From positions 62,001 through 126,000 of the forward strand of contig CAITTG010000052.1 of NCBI GenBank assembly GCA_903895255.1: a stretch of DNA of 64,000 bases, written 5' to 3'. This document shows, piece after piece, positions 42,663 to 52,742 of this stretch (its first letter is position 1; each line of letters begins with the position of its first letter). Below the pieces are notes generated by a model that saw nothing but the letters and a program-made list of their open reading frames with translations, was not told the DNA's origin and searched no databases. Made by a program: the position numbers and the translations under genes. This stretch comes from an uncultured Verrucomicrobia subdivision 3 bacterium. GTDB lineage: Bacteria > Verrucomicrobiota > Verrucomicrobiia > Limisphaerales > UBA11358.

Positions 42663-43051
42663 AAGCCTATTGGGATAGTTCGGCCGTTATTGAAGCCTGC
42701 TCCAGCACCCCCCTGCGGGCCCGCTTGCATCGTGAACGCGGTTTTACCCGCACGCACACGCTCGCTGAAGTCTTTTCCACCCTAACCGGAGGCAACCTGG
42801 CCTTTCGTCTGGATGCGGACGCTGCCGCCCAAACAACCGACAACCTGGCCGCTGATTTGGATTTCCTCGACCTGACGCCAACCGAAGTGCTCAAAGCCAT
42901 GAAAGCCGCGCGTAAAAAAGGCGTTCGCGGCGGGCGCATTCATGATTTTCTGCATGCAGTGGCCGCCCAAAAATCCGGGGCAAAGGCATTGCTCACCTTG
43001 GATAAAAATGATTTCAACGATCTGACCACGGTGGAAATTGAACAAGTCTGA
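42659..43051 (+). CDS. vapC: PIN-domain ribonuclease toxin (VapC-like)
   Basis: 130 aa. PIN-domain acidic residues are visible: D6 in AYWDSSAVIE, E in TLAEVFSTL (about 38), D in GRIHDFLHAVAA and D in LTLDKNDFNDL near the C-terminus. This is the typical four-acid metal site of VapC RNases. It overlaps the upstream antitoxin by 4 bp. Confidence 0.9.
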   Translation: MKAYWDSSAVIEACSSTPLRARLHRERGFTRTHTLAEVFSTLTGGNLAFRLDADAAAQTTDNLAADLDFLDLTPTEVLKAMKAARKKGVRGGRIHDFLHAVAAQKSGAKALLTLDKNDFNDLTTVEIEQV

Positions 43052-43189
43052 CGCCCGGTCACAACTTCAGCCGAAACCAACCCGGCTAAGTCCCGCCTTC
43101 AGGTCCGGCATCACCGCCCCGCAACTGGCGGAACCGGCGCAGGCACCGGCACTCTCATGGAGCCGAGATTGCCTTGCCAGTAACCTTAA

Positions 43190-45658
43190 TCAATTCACAA
43201 ACGATGTCTCATTCGCCTGCAACAGTGCTTGCGCGTATTCCTCCCACGAGGTCAAGGGTGCGCCTTTTTTGTTGCCTTTGAACCCGAGCTTTTTGGCCTT
43301 CAGCGCCTTTTTGGCGGGGGCCACGTCATTATTGTTGGCCAGTTCCAGGATGGAATCATCGCGCAACTGGGTTTGACTCACAAATTCCAGGCCCAGTTCC
43401 TGTTCCTCGGCGCTCGGCGGACGCTGGTAGATGCGCTCGTAGAGGAAGTTCAGGCGGTCGGTTTCATCGGTCGTTTGCACAAACTCGGGCATCGCCACCA
43501 GGCGGCGCGCGAGCTGGATCACGATGGGGCTGTTCATCAAATACAAGGCCTGCTGCGGCACGGTGGTCTGGTGGCGGATGCCGGTGACCATGTCGGGCAT
43601 GGCAAAATCGAAATTGATCAGCACGTCGTCAATGTTCGCGCGGTCCACGAAATTATACACCGAGCGCCGGTTGGAGTCCGGGTGCTGCCGCAAATCCACC
43701 GGCCGGCCGTAAAGGCTGGTGTCCAGCAAACCGCCGATGGCGAGGAGCGAATCGCGCAGGGGCTCGTATTCCAGCCGGCGGAGGTTGGCACGCCAGAGCA
43801 GGCGGTTGCCGGGATCCACCTGGGCGTAGCGCGGATTGCCCAGGCTGCTCTCCTGGTACACGCTGGAGAGCATGATGAGCCGGTGGATTTTTTTGATGTT
43901 CCAGCCGTTGGTCATGAAGTTCATGGCCAGGTAATCCAGCAACTCCGGATGGCTCGGGGCCTCGGACATGGTGCCGAAATCATCCGGCGTGGGCACGATG
44001 CCCGCGCCAAAATGGTGCAGCCAGATGCGGTTGATCATCACCCGGGCGGTGAGCGGGTTGCTCTTGCTGGCAATGGCCAGGGCCAGTTCCGCCCGGCCGC
44101 TGCCGTTGGTCCAGGCCACGCGATTGGTGCCGGAGAGCAGTTGCAGGAACCGCCGGGGCACCAGCGCGCCCCGGTTGCCCGCCTCGCCGCGGATGAACAG
44201 CGGGTCATCATGACCGACCACGGTGTCTTCCAGCACCATGGCGCGGAGGGGGGCGGCCAGATTGGTGAACTCGAGTTCGTCGATTTGATGCACGGTGTCC
44301 CGCAGTTCGCGTTGGGCCTGCTTAAAAGCTTCGTTATCGCCCGCCTTGCGCAGTTTGGGCAGGCTCTCGGCCAAAGCGGCTTGTTGCGCCGCCAGCCGGG
44401 TGCGTTGCCGGTAGTAATCCTGGTAAGCCGGCGAGTCCGACACTTTGCCAATCACCGGTCCGTTCTTGGGTTCGACCGAGCTGGAAAAAATGCCGTGCAG
44501 CGAATAATAATCCTGCTGCGGAATCGGATCGAATTTATGGTCATGGCAGCGGGCGCACGTGACGGTCAGCCCCAAAAAGCCTTTGCATACCACGTCAATG
44601 CGGTCATTGATGATGTCATTCTGCATGCCCATGTAATGGTCGCCCACGGTGAGGAAACCCAGCGCGGTGAGATTGGTGGGGTTCCGCGCCGAGGTGCTCA
44701 TGCGATCCGCCGCAATTTGTTCCTTGATGAACACGTCGTAGGGCTTGTTATCGTTGAAACTGCGGATGACATAGTCCCGGTAACCCCAGGCGAAGGGATA
44801 GAGATTATCCTCCGTGTTGCGGCGCGGCTGGCCGATGGTGTCGCTGTAGCGCGCGACATCCAGCCAGTGCCGGCCCCAGCGCTCGCCGTAGTGCGGCGAG
44901 GCCAGCAGTCGGTCCACGACCTTTGCGAAGGCATCCGGCGAGGTGTCATTCACAAAATCATCCACTTCCTCCGGCGTGGGCGGCAGGCCGATCAAATCAA
45001 AGGAGGCCCGGCGAATGAAGGTGCGCTTGTCCGCCGGCGGATTGGGCTTCAAATTATTTTGGTCGAGTTTCGCGAGAATGAAATTATCGACGGGCGTCTG
45101 GCACCAGGTGGGATCACTCACCTCCGGGATGGCCTGCCGTTTGACGGGCTGCCAAGCCCAGTGGTTGGTGGAGCTGTCCACCCACTTGCGCGCCGAGGCG
45201 GTGCGCGGATCGGGCGCGCCCATTTTCACCCAGGCGGTCAGATTCGCAATCTGGTCGTCCTCCAGTTTTTTGTCCTTGGGCATCTGGAGATCGGGGTCCG
45301 AGTAGCGAATGGCCTTGATGAGCAGGCTGTTCTCGGGATCGCCCGGCACGAGGGCCGGGCCGCTTTCCCCGCCCTTGAGCAGGCCCTCGCGGGTGTCCAG
45401 CAGGAGACCGCCCTTGACTTTTTCGGCCTGGGCACTGTGGCATTTGTAGCAACGATCCGCCAGGACCGGCCGGACTTTGTTTTCAAAAAAGTCCGACTGC
45501 GCCGGCGTCAGGTCGGCCGCGGAAACTCGCACCAGACCGAGCAAACCAACCAACCCGGTCAGCGCCCAAACCATGGGCCGGTACTTTAACCCGGCGACTT
45601 CCGCCAAAACTGCCGCCGCTTCTGGCGCCTGACTCCTGGCTCCTGACTTCATTTTCAT
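43190..45658 (-). CDS. PSD1-type protein: cytochrome-like DUF1549/DUF1553 protein
   Basis: 822 aa. N-terminal membrane/signal segment (PMVWALTGLVGLLGLVRVSA), Planctomycete cytochrome C domain with one CxxCH haem motif (DRCYKCHSAQ), then DUF1549 (PVDNFILAKLDQNNL...RRASFDLIGLPPTPEEVDDF, HYGERWGRHWLDVARYSDT) and C-terminal DUF1553 (NPLTARVMINRIWLHHFGAGIVPTPDDFG, HPELLDYLA). Common in Planctomycetes and Verrucomicrobia and usually paired with DUF1501, as here (ATGA overlap). Proposed roles in exported glycan degradation remain unproven. Confidence 0.92.
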   Translation of the reverse strand: MKMKSGARSQAPEAAAVLAEVAGLKYRPMVWALTGLVGLLGLVRVSAADLTPAQSDFFENKVRPVLADRCYKCHSAQAEKVKGGLLLDTREGLLKGGESGPALVPGDPENSLLIKAIRYSDPDLQMPKDKKLEDDQIANLTAWVKMGAPDPRTASARKWVDSSTNHWAWQPVKRQAIPEVSDPTWCQTPVDNFILAKLDQNNLKPNPPADKRTFIRRASFDLIGLPPTPEEVDDFVNDTSPDAFAKVVDRLLASPHYGERWGRHWLDVARYSDTIGQPRRNTEDNLYPFAWGYRDYVIRSFNDNKPYDVFIKEQIAADRMSTSARNPTNLTALGFLTVGDHYMGMQNDIINDRIDVVCKGFLGLTVTCARCHDHKFDPIPQQDYYSLHGIFSSSVEPKNGPVIGKVSDSPAYQDYYRQRTRLAAQQAALAESLPKLRKAGDNEAFKQAQRELRDTVHQIDELEFTNLAAPLRAMVLEDTVVGHDDPLFIRGEAGNRGALVPRRFLQLLSGTNRVAWTNGSGRAELALAIASKSNPLTARVMINRIWLHHFGAGIVPTPDDFGTMSEAPSHPELLDYLAMNFMTNGWNIKKIHRLIMLSSVYQESSLGNPRYAQVDPGNRLLWRANLRRLEYEPLRDSLLAIGGLLDTSLYGRPVDLRQHPDSNRRSVYNFVDRANIDDVLINFDFAMPDMVTGIRHQTTVPQQALYLMNSPIVIQLARRLVAMPEFVQTTDETDRLNFLYERIYQRPPSAEEQELGLEFVSQTQLRDDSILELANNNDVAPAKKALKAKKLGFKGNKKGAPLTSWEEYAQALLQANETSFVN

Positions 45659-47079
45659 GCCATCACCGCTTGAATTATTTCCCCGCTGGTTTCCGTCAAC
45701 CGGAAATCCCGGCCGTTGTACCGATACGTGAGTTTTTTGTGATCGAATCCGAGGAGGGCGAGCAGGGTGGCGTGCAGATCATGCACGTGCACCTTGTTCT
45801 CGATGGATGCCGCGCCGAATTCATCGGTGGCGCCGTAGGTCATGCCGCCGCGCACGCCGCCACCGGCCAGCACGGTGGTGAAGGCTTTCGAATTATGGTC
45901 GCGACCCGGGTTGTCGCCGCCGTTGCGGTCGCGCACGGGTTTGCGGCCGAATTCGCCGCCCCAGACGATGAGGGTTTCATCAAACAAGTTGCGCTGTTTC
46001 AAATCCTTGATGAAGGCCGCGAGGGGCTGGTCGATGTCCTTCGCGCGCTCGGGCAATTTTTCCTGCAAATCCTGGTGATGATCCCAGCCGCCGGCCCAGA
46101 CCTGCACAAAGCGCACGCCGCGCTCGATCAACCGCCGGGCAATCAGCATCTGGTTGCCCTGCGGCGTGCGGCCGTAGAGTTCGCGGATGCTTTCCGGTTC
46201 CTTGTGCAAATCAAAGGCGTCGGTCGCCTCGGTCTGCATTTTGAACGCCATCTCAAAGGCCTGCAACCGGGCTTCCAACTGCGCGTCTTTTTCCAGGTCC
46301 TGGCTGTGCAACTCGTTCAGCTTGTGGACCAGGTCCAGTTGCCGGCGCTGTTCCACGAGGGGCGTGTTCGGGTTGCGAATGTTTTCAATCAACATGTTCA
46401 AGGTGGGCACCTTGGTGTTGATGCTCACACCCTGGTACAGGCCCGGGAGAAAGGCGGACTGCCAGTTGGACGTGCCGCCGGGCGGCGTGCTGCCGGGCCG
46501 CAGGGAGATAAAGCCCGGCATGTTTTGATTTTCCGTGCCCAAACCGTACAGCACCCAGGAACCCACGCTCGGCCGCACCAGCCGCGAGCCGGTGTTCATC
46601 ATGATGGTGGCGACCTCGTGCGCCGGGATGTCGGTGTACATGGACCGGATCACGCACAGGTCATCCGCCACCGTGCCGAGCTCCGGAAACACCTCGCTCA
46701 TTTCCAGGCCGGACTTGCCCTGCTTGGAAAATTTGAAGGGCGACGCCATGGCGACGCCTTCCATGCCGGGAATGGCCTGGCCGTCATACTTCGCCAGGGA
46801 GGGCTTGGGATCCCAGGTGTCCACATGGGAGGGGGCGCCCTGCGCAAACACATGCACCACGTGCTTGGCCTTGGCGGGCAGCGGCGGGGCCTTGGGCAGC
46901 AGGGAGGGCTCCACCTCGGTGGCGCGCGCGGACATGCCCAGCAGTTCCGGCCCCAGTAATCCTGCGAGGCTCAGCGCCCCGAAACCCATGCCGGCGCGCT
47001 GGAGAAACTGGCGCCGCGTCAAAAAGTGATCCTCCAGATGAATGGAGTGCTCCGACTTAAATTGATCGTCCGGATTCAT
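45655..47079 (-). CDS. Tat-exported DUF1501 (sulfatase/phosphatase-superfamily) protein
   Basis: 474 aa. Twin-arginine leader in LTRRQFLQRAGMGFGALSLAGLL. DUF1501 core: AKHVVHVFAQGAPSHVDTWDPKPSLAKYDG, RPSVGSWVLYGLGTENQNMPGFISL, GVRFVQVWAGGWDHHQDL, ETLIVWGGEFGRKPVRDRNGGDNPGRDHNSKAFTTVLAGGGVRGG and DLHATLLALLGFDHKKLTYRYNGRDFRLT. It has the metal-binding Asp/His positions of the alkaline-phosphatase-like fold. Activity unknown. It is first of the two-gene unit with the PSD1 protein. Confidence 0.92.
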   Translation of the reverse strand: MNPDDQFKSEHSIHLEDHFLTRRQFLQRAGMGFGALSLAGLLGPELLGMSARATEVEPSLLPKAPPLPAKAKHVVHVFAQGAPSHVDTWDPKPSLAKYDGQAIPGMEGVAMASPFKFSKQGKSGLEMSEVFPELGTVADDLCVIRSMYTDIPAHEVATIMMNTGSRLVRPSVGSWVLYGLGTENQNMPGFISLRPGSTPPGGTSNWQSAFLPGLYQGVSINTKVPTLNMLIENIRNPNTPLVEQRRQLDLVHKLNELHSQDLEKDAQLEARLQAFEMAFKMQTEATDAFDLHKEPESIRELYGRTPQGNQMLIARRLIERGVRFVQVWAGGWDHHQDLQEKLPERAKDIDQPLAAFIKDLKQRNLFDETLIVWGGEFGRKPVRDRNGGDNPGRDHNSKAFTTVLAGGGVRGGMTYGATDEFGAASIENKVHVHDLHATLLALLGFDHKKLTYRYNGRDFRLTETSGEIIQAVMA

Positions 47080-47479
47080 AAAGTAATATACATGATACGA
47101 CGTGTTAATGCGAATATTGGTTTCAAGAATCTGACTTTTTTCGCGCGCCCGCGCCGGCCGGTCCGGCAGGAGCGAGCCAATCCCGTTTGCGCCGATGGTT
47201 TCATCGCCACATCATCGCTTAAACGATGGGAAACAGTTTCAGGCTGCCGGGATGAGGGTGGGTCTGCCCGAGGCCGGAACTCCGTGCTCCCCACCGCGGC
47301 GGGCAGCCGCCGGACCCCATCCGTGACGATGGTGGCACAGGCGCCCGGCTGACACCCTCAAGCAGCCCTTTTCCACCTGCCTCACCCAAGGCTGATCCCG
47401 AAAACTCGGGATTTACAAAAGGGCCGTGGTCAAGTAAAACTTCCGGCAAATCCAAACCTGTGAAGGCAAATACCAAGCC
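47080..47479. other. Divergent intergenic region, 400 bp, one small hairpin
   Basis: Between the minus-strand DUF1501 gene and the plus-strand prepilin-like gene. AT-rich near 47080-47140, otherwise GC-rich. A 7-bp stem (ATCCCGA / TCGGGAT, 47395-47412, loop AAAC) lies in the likely 5' leader of the prepilin-like gene. No open frame with family resemblance was seen. Confidence 0.55.
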
Positions 47480-48361
47480 ATGATAATCCCGCAGTCCATC
47501 CCTTCGATCCCCTCATCCCCCGCGCGGCTCACGGGCGGAGCCGGGCGGAGCCGCGCTTTTACGCTGATTGAACTGCTCGTGGTCATCGCCATTATCGCCA
47601 TTCTGGCGGCGATGCTGTTGCCGGCGCTCGCCAAGGCCAAGGCCAAGGGCCAGTCGGTTCAATGCCTGAACAACTACAAGCAACTGGAGCTGTGTTACCA
47701 AATGTATCTGGGCGACAATAACGATTTCCTGCCGCTGAACTTCGTGGACAATCCCCCGCAGAACTGGATCGCGGGCCTCGCCCAATCGGACACCACCCCC
47801 GCCAACATCGAATTGGGTGTCCTGTATCAATATAACAAGTCCGCCACCATTTACGCCTGCCCGGCGAACACAGTAATGATCAATTCGCCCGCCACGCCCG
47901 CCACCCCCAAGGTGCCCCAGACGCGGACCTGTTCCATTGAATACTCCATGGGCGGCAACAGCGCCTCCAGCGCGACCGGGCCGTGGACGATCAGCCGCAA
48001 CGGCGTGACGTTTAACTCCTATTCCAAAGGCGGCCAGGTCAAGCGGCCCTCCAGCAAGTTCGTGTTCGCCGAGGAAGCGCAAACCAGTCTGAACGACGGG
48101 GAATGGGCCATGTATCCGTTAACCGGACCGACTCAGGTGGTGAACCCCATCTGGTGGAATTTGCCCGCCAACCGGCATAACAGTGGCTCCAATTTCTCCT
48201 TTCTGGACGGCCATGCGGAGTATTACAAATGGCGCGGGGCGGTGGTTGCGGCCCACCAGAACGATGCCAGTCCCTATGGCATTGGTGACAACGGGGATAT
48301 TCCGGACACTTCCCCGCTGGATCTGCCCCGGGCCGAGGCCGGCGGCGCCCAGGGCCAGTGA
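47480..48361 (+). CDS. Prepilin-like protein with H-x9-DG motif (DUF1559-type) A
   Basis: 293 aa. Type IV prepilin leader and helix: [37 protein letters not shown], with cleavage expected before FTLIE and Glu5 conserved. The body ends in an H-x9-DG motif ([13 protein letters not shown]). The family is expanded in Verrucomicrobia and Planctomycetes and is thought to be exported through a type II/IV-pilus-like route. The 26-residue pre-leader is long, so a later start is possible. A stem-loop lies in the upstream leader. No pilus assembly gene is adjacent. Confidence 0.88.
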   Translation: MIIPQSIPSIPSSPARLTGGAGRSRAFTLIELLVVIAIIAILAAMLLPALAKAKAKGQSVQCLNNYKQLELCYQMYLGDNNDFLPLNFVDNPPQNWIAGLAQSDTTPANIELGVLYQYNKSATIYACPANTVMINSPATPATPKVPQTRTCSIEYSMGGNSASSATGPWTISRNGVTFNSYSKGGQVKRPSSKFVFAEEAQTSLNDGEWAMYPLTGPTQVVNPIWWNLPANRHNSGSNFSFLDGHAEYYKWRGAVVAAHQNDASPYGIGDNGDIPDTSPLDLPRAEAGGAQGQ

Positions 48362-48670
48362 CCGCGAAGCGGCGTCATCCGCGCCACAACCCGTTGGCTA
48401 AAAATATTTTCATTATTTTTGACCCTGGACAGCCTTTGTCCAGGGTCCCCCGCTAAACTGTGGCCCGATGATAGTTCTAATGAACCTCGGACACGACCGG
48501 CCGGTCACCCACCGGGAGCCACTCCCGCGCGCCGGTCTCCGCCACGCCGCTTTCCGCACCCCGGGTAAAATCTTCAAGTTTCCTGAACTTTTTTCCGCCC
48601 CCGCCCCCCCGCCCGGCCCCCGCATCCCGAATACACTTGAATGTGGCGTTGCGGCGGTTAGCTTGACGGC
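48362..48670. other. Intergenic region with a stem-loop
   Basis: 309 bp between the prepilin-like and M3 peptidase genes. Contains the hairpin 48421-48447. A frame near 48468-48674 has no family resemblance and is not called. Confidence 0.55.
48421..48447. terminator. Perfect stem-loop after the prepilin-like gene
   Basis: An 11-bp stem (GACCCTGGACA / TGTCCAGGGTC) with a 5-base loop, 60 bp after the stop. No U-tract follows on plus, and a T-run precedes it, so terminator function is uncertain. Confidence 0.4.
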
Positions 48671-50788
48671 ATGAACTGGAACTTAAGCGTGATGATGATT
48701 TTGGCCACCAGCTTGCCCCTGTGCCACACGGGCGCCCAACCTGTCCCGGTCGGCACCGGCGACCTGGCGGCGTTCCAAGCCCGGGCGGCTCAATACCATT
48801 CCGTGGTCACCGTCCCCACCTTCGAAACCACGACGAATGAGATTCAGGCCACCGTCACCCGGGTGATTGCCGAGGGCAACGCCGCGCTGGACCGGATTGG
48901 CGCGCTGACCCCGGCGCAGGCGAATTTCACCAACACCGTGGTCGCCCTGGATGACATGGGCTATGCCATGGGCAAGGCCAACGACCGCCTCGGACTCATT
49001 GAGCAGACCAGCACCAACTCCGTGGTCCGCGATGCGGCCACCGACGCCCTCAAGGCGCTGGATGATTGGTCGGTGGGTATTGATTATCGCGAGGATGTTT
49101 ACCGCGTCCTGAAAGCCTTCGCGGCCACGGACCCCCAACTGGCGGGCGAGGATCAGAAACTCTTCGTGGAAACCATGCGGGATTACCGCCGCGCCGGCCT
49201 GGACCTGCCCAAGGACCAGCGGGACGAGGTGGAGAAGTTGCGGAAGCAATTGAGCGCCCTGGAAACGGACTTCGAGAACAACGTCACCAAGGCCCAGAAG
49301 TCCCTGACCTTCACCAAGGCGGAACTGGAAGGCGTGCCGGAGGAATTCCTGGCGCAGCAGGGCATCAAGACGGGGCCGGATGAGTACACGGTGAAGGCGA
49401 ACATCACCTTTCACTACATCATGATCGAGGACAATGCCAGGCGCGAGGACACGCGCAAACGCATGATCACCGCCCAATGCAACCTGGCGCGGGAGGCCAA
49501 TATTCCTTTGTTGCAGAAAATCCTGGTGTTGCGCGATGACATTGCGCACCGGTTGGGCTATGCCAGTTACGCCGATTACGCCACCGAGACGCGGATGGTG
49601 AAAAACGCCGCCACCGCCATTCATTTTGAGGAAGATCTTAAAACGGGGTTGCAACCGAAATTCGACGCCGAATTGGCGGAGTTCCGGCAGTTGAAAATCG
49701 CGGAAAGCGGCGACACCAATGCGACCATCCACGTCTGGGACTGGCGCTATTACGCCAACCAACTGCGCAAGACGAAGTACAACGTGGACGCGGAGCAACT
49801 GCGGGTGTATTTCCCCTACCAGCGCGTGCTGGACGGGATGTTTGCCATTTACCAGCGGATTTTTGGTTTGAAGTTTGAGCGGGTCACGCCGCCTTACAAA
49901 TGGATTGATGATTTGCAAATGTACACGGTGTCCGACGCCCAGACCGGCGAGCCGCTGGGGCTCTTTTACCTGGACATGTTCCCGCGCGAGGGCAAGTACA
50001 ACCACTTTGCGCAGTTCGGGATTGTGGAGGGCAAGCGACTGCCGGATGGCACCTACCAGCGCCCGGTGTGCGCGCTTATCTGCAATTTCCCACCGCCGCA
50101 ATCCGACAAGCCCTCGCTCCTGTCGCATGACGAGGTGGCAACCATTTTCCACGAATTTGGCCACGCGATGCACACGATTTTGACGCGCGCGCAGTACGGG
50201 CGTTTCTCCGGCACGAGTGTGCCGCGGGACTTTGTGGAGGCACCCTCGCAAATGCTCGAAAACTGGCCATGGGACAAGGCGGTGCTGGATAGTTTTGCCG
50301 CCGATTATCGCGATCCCGGCAAAAAAATTCCCACCGCCATTCTGGACCAGCTCAAGGTCGCCCGCCTGGCCACGGAAGGGACGTTTTACCGCCGGCAATT
50401 GTCCTTTGGCATCATGGACCTCGCCCTGCACACGCAAATCCATGCCACCAATGCGGATGAAACACTGCCGCTTTCCAACCAGGTGCTGAGCGAGGTGTCG
50501 CTGCCCGTGCCGCCGGACACGGCGTTCGTGGCGTATTTCGGGCACATTATCGGTTACGGGGCGGGCTATTATGGGTATGCCTGGGCGGACGCGATTGCCG
50601 CGGACATGGCCACGGTCTTCGAGCAGGCTCCCGACGGGTTTTTTGACAAAACCGCCGGGATGCGCATGCGCAAGGAAATTTACGAAGTGGGCGATTCCCG
50701 GGACATCAATGTGTCCATTGAAAAATTCCTGGGCCGCCCGCGCTCCATCAATCCGTTCTTGAAGAAGATTGGGATTGATTCGAAGTGA
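48671..50788 (+). CDS. M3-family oligopeptidase (thimet/neurolysin-like), exported
   Basis: 705 aa. N-terminal signal (MNWNLSVMMILATSLPLCHTGAQ), a long helical domain, then the gluzincin motif HEFGHAMH (H494, E495, H498) and a downstream Glu in the FVEAPSQMLENWPWD segment, which supplies the third zinc ligand of M3 enzymes. C-terminal FAYFGHIIGYGAGYYGYAWADAIAADMATVFE (read in parts) matches the substrate-binding Tyr/Gly loop. It cleaves short peptides. The signal peptide implies periplasmic peptide degradation. Confidence 0.93.
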   Translation: MNWNLSVMMILATSLPLCHTGAQPVPVGTGDLAAFQARAAQYHSVVTVPTFETTTNEIQATVTRVIAEGNAALDRIGALTPAQANFTNTVVALDDMGYAMGKANDRLGLIEQTSTNSVVRDAATDALKALDDWSVGIDYREDVYRVLKAFAATDPQLAGEDQKLFVETMRDYRRAGLDLPKDQRDEVEKLRKQLSALETDFENNVTKAQKSLTFTKAELEGVPEEFLAQQGIKTGPDEYTVKANITFHYIMIEDNARREDTRKRMITAQCNLAREANIPLLQKILVLRDDIAHRLGYASYADYATETRMVKNAATAIHFEEDLKTGLQPKFDAELAEFRQLKIAESGDTNATIHVWDWRYYANQLRKTKYNVDAEQLRVYFPYQRVLDGMFAIYQRIFGLKFERVTPPYKWIDDLQMYTVSDAQTGEPLGLFYLDMFPREGKYNHFAQFGIVEGKRLPDGTYQRPVCALICNFPPPQSDKPSLLSHDEVATIFHEFGHAMHTILTRAQYGRFSGTSVPRDFVEAPSQMLENWPWDKAVLDSFAADYRDPGKKIPTAILDQLKVARLATEGTFYRRQLSFGIMDLALHTQIHATNADETLPLSNQVLSEVSLPVPPDTAFVAYFGHIIGYGAGYYGYAWADAIAADMATVFEQAPDGFFDKTAGMRMRKEIYEVGDSRDINVSIEKFLGRPRSINPFLKKIGIDSK

Positions 50789-50804
50789 CCGGCGGAGAGA
50801 AGTT

Positions 50805-51869
50805 TTAAGGCGCGTTTTGCAGATCGCGGTCCAGGGCGGCACCGGCGAAGGGAACCACGATCACCTTGCTGCCGTGGCCATCATTGCCCCGGTCCTCCTC
50901 CTTGGGCACGTCAATGACGGCGAACGTGAAATAAGCGACATGGCCATCCACGAGGTAAACGTTGGGGCGTTCGATTTTATTCCAATGGTTCACCGTGCCG
51001 TCGGTGTAGCGCAGGAAATTCGTGGTGGGATCATAGGCCAGGCCGCGGTAAGTCCAGCCTGTGAGGCCATCGCGGGAGGTGAGATGGTAGGCTTTGCGGT
51101 CACTCCAGCTATTGACGACGATGTGATAGAGCCCGCCACTAAACCAGACCACCGGGTCCTCCAAATTGTGCAGGGAAAGGCCTTTCACCTGCGGGTAAAT
51201 GGAGGGGCCCTGGATTTTGAAGGGGCCGAGGATGCCGTTGGTGCTGATCCAAATGGCGCCGGAGCGCGGCACCACCTCAAACCCGCCATCCGGTCGGACC
51301 ATGATGCTAACATTGGACATGTGGCCGTCGCGGGGGTTAAAGCCATTGGCATCCAGCTTCATGGTGCCGAGCGGTTCCCAGGGTCCGTCCAATGATTTGG
51401 AGACGAAGACATCCCCGGGCCGGGTTTCGCTGACGACCACCGCATAGCGGCCATCTGGCAGCACGAGGGCGGTGACATTGTGACCTTTGCCGCCTTGATT
51501 GGCCGGCCAGAGCAACCCCTGGTCCACGTAAGGGCCGGTCGGGTTGTCACTGACGCCCTGGACGGCGCAGGAGCCCCACCAACCGCTGTGGCCACGGCTC
51601 TGGTCCCAGCGACTGGCAAAGAGATGATATTTGCCATCCGGCGCCTGGATGATCTTGCCATCCCAATAATACCATTGTTTCAAGGTTGGGTCTTCCAGGC
51701 CGTTGAGCGGATCGCGGGGGAGCACACTGGCCGCGCCCCAGGCATTGGTCGTTAATTGCCCGTGGACCGGCATGGGCAGGAAATAATCAATCAAAGTTTT
51801 GCCGGCGGCGGGCGCGGAACTGGCGATTGTCAGCGTTGCGAGGGCGAGGAACTGGATGAGAATTTTCAT
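50805..51869 (-). CDS. Secreted five-bladed beta-propeller, GH43-like
   Basis: 354 aa from the ATG at 51869 (MKILIQFLALATLTIASSAPAAG signal peptide). Propeller-type motifs: IIQAPDGKYHLFASRWDQSRGH, GHNVTALVLPDGRYAVVVSE, GPWEPLGTMKLDANGFNPRDGHMSNVSIMVRPDG and GLSLHNLEDPVVWFSGGLYHIVVNSW (LEDP with the Glu/Asp expected in GH43-type enzymes). Glycosidase of the GH43/GH117-like clan is the best guess. The exact family and substrate are uncertain. It is convergent with the M3 gene, 16 bp apart. Confidence 0.65.
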   Translation of the reverse strand: MKILIQFLALATLTIASSAPAAGKTLIDYFLPMPVHGQLTTNAWGAASVLPRDPLNGLEDPTLKQWYYWDGKIIQAPDGKYHLFASRWDQSRGHSGWWGSCAVQGVSDNPTGPYVDQGLLWPANQGGKGHNVTALVLPDGRYAVVVSETRPGDVFVSKSLDGPWEPLGTMKLDANGFNPRDGHMSNVSIMVRPDGGFEVVPRSGAIWISTNGILGPFKIQGPSIYPQVKGLSLHNLEDPVVWFSGGLYHIVVNSWSDRKAYHLTSRDGLTGWTYRGLAYDPTTNFLRYTDGTVNHWNKIERPNVYLVDGHVAYFTFAVIDVPKEEDRGNDGHGSKVIVVPFAGAALDRDLQNAP

Positions 51870-52742
51870 GAGCGCGGTCAAAATAGAGCCGCCAATTTAA
51901 TTTGGTCAACCAGGCGAGTCAATGGCCATGGCGGACGGAAGCGGGCAAACGGCAAATTTTCGCCGTGGCGGAAACGGTGGTCCAAAATGCGCCAACTGCC
52001 AATGAAACAGGGTGATACCGTGGTTGGTGGAAGTTAATTGGGCGGGTTTGCTGGTTTCGGTCGTCCCGGCGGACCAATCGATCTTGCCCGGGTGATGTCC
52101 GGGGCAAGGTTCTCAAAGCCCCATGCTTCGAAGGCTTTTTAACGGTTTGCTCGCGCGACGCTGCCTCTTTTCCACCAGGCATGAGTCTTAACCTGGAACT
52201 GTTCGCTGGGATAGAAATGATGCTGACCGCGATCCTGGTCGATACGGCGGTGGAAACGGCGGGATGTCAGCGCGCCGTCGGTGGTTCCCTCACTGCGGGC
52301 GCTGCCGGCTGGAATCCAAGAAATCGGGTCAACCTCAGTCCGGCGATTGTCCGCCTATATCCGGCCCTATCCGCCCTTTTCCGGCCATAAAAAAATATAA
52401 ATGAAGCCGCCCAAAGGCGACCTGGTGGGACTGACCAACGGCTTACTGGTACAGATCAACCGCTGGGGGGGCAAGCATCTGTCAGAAACAAAAATGGCCG
52501 GCGGGTGGCGGGGCCAGGCGTCGCACCCCCATGCGCGTTGGTGGGTGGCTGGGGTGCCATCGGATATGTCAATGGGGATGGGGGCGGCGACCGGCTGTCG
52601 CCGCCCCGGGTTGGATGGAGGCTGGTCCCGGTCTGTCATGTATTGTCAGGACAGGACTGGGGCGTTTTAAAAATTGTGGATTTGGTATGGCCCGCTAAGC
52701 TGGGCTCGTATCCTGTCTGAAGTTGCACCAAAATGCCGAACC
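51870..52742. other. Long intergenic region between the GH43-like and GH2 genes
   Basis: About 870 bp. It holds the divergent promoters, a CTTGCCC/GGGCAAG-bounded inverted repeat near 52084-52110, and a GC-rich hairpin (52581-52607). Frames at about 52401-52670 and 52505-52720 are low-complexity and not supported. A candidate promoter for the GH2 gene is TTGTCA (52643-52648) - 17 bp - TTTAAA (52666-52671). Confidence 0.5.
52581..52607. other. GC-rich hairpin upstream of the GH2 gene
   Basis: A 10-bp stem GGGGCGGCGA / TCGCCGCCCC with a 7-base loop (CCGGCTG), 36 bp before the putative -35 box. Could be structural or regulatory. Confidence 0.4.

Noticed and set aside
52401..52720. Two short plus-strand frames upstream of the large GH2
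   Set aside because: Low complexity, overlapping a GC hairpin, no family resemblance; the second frame ends in the promoter region.
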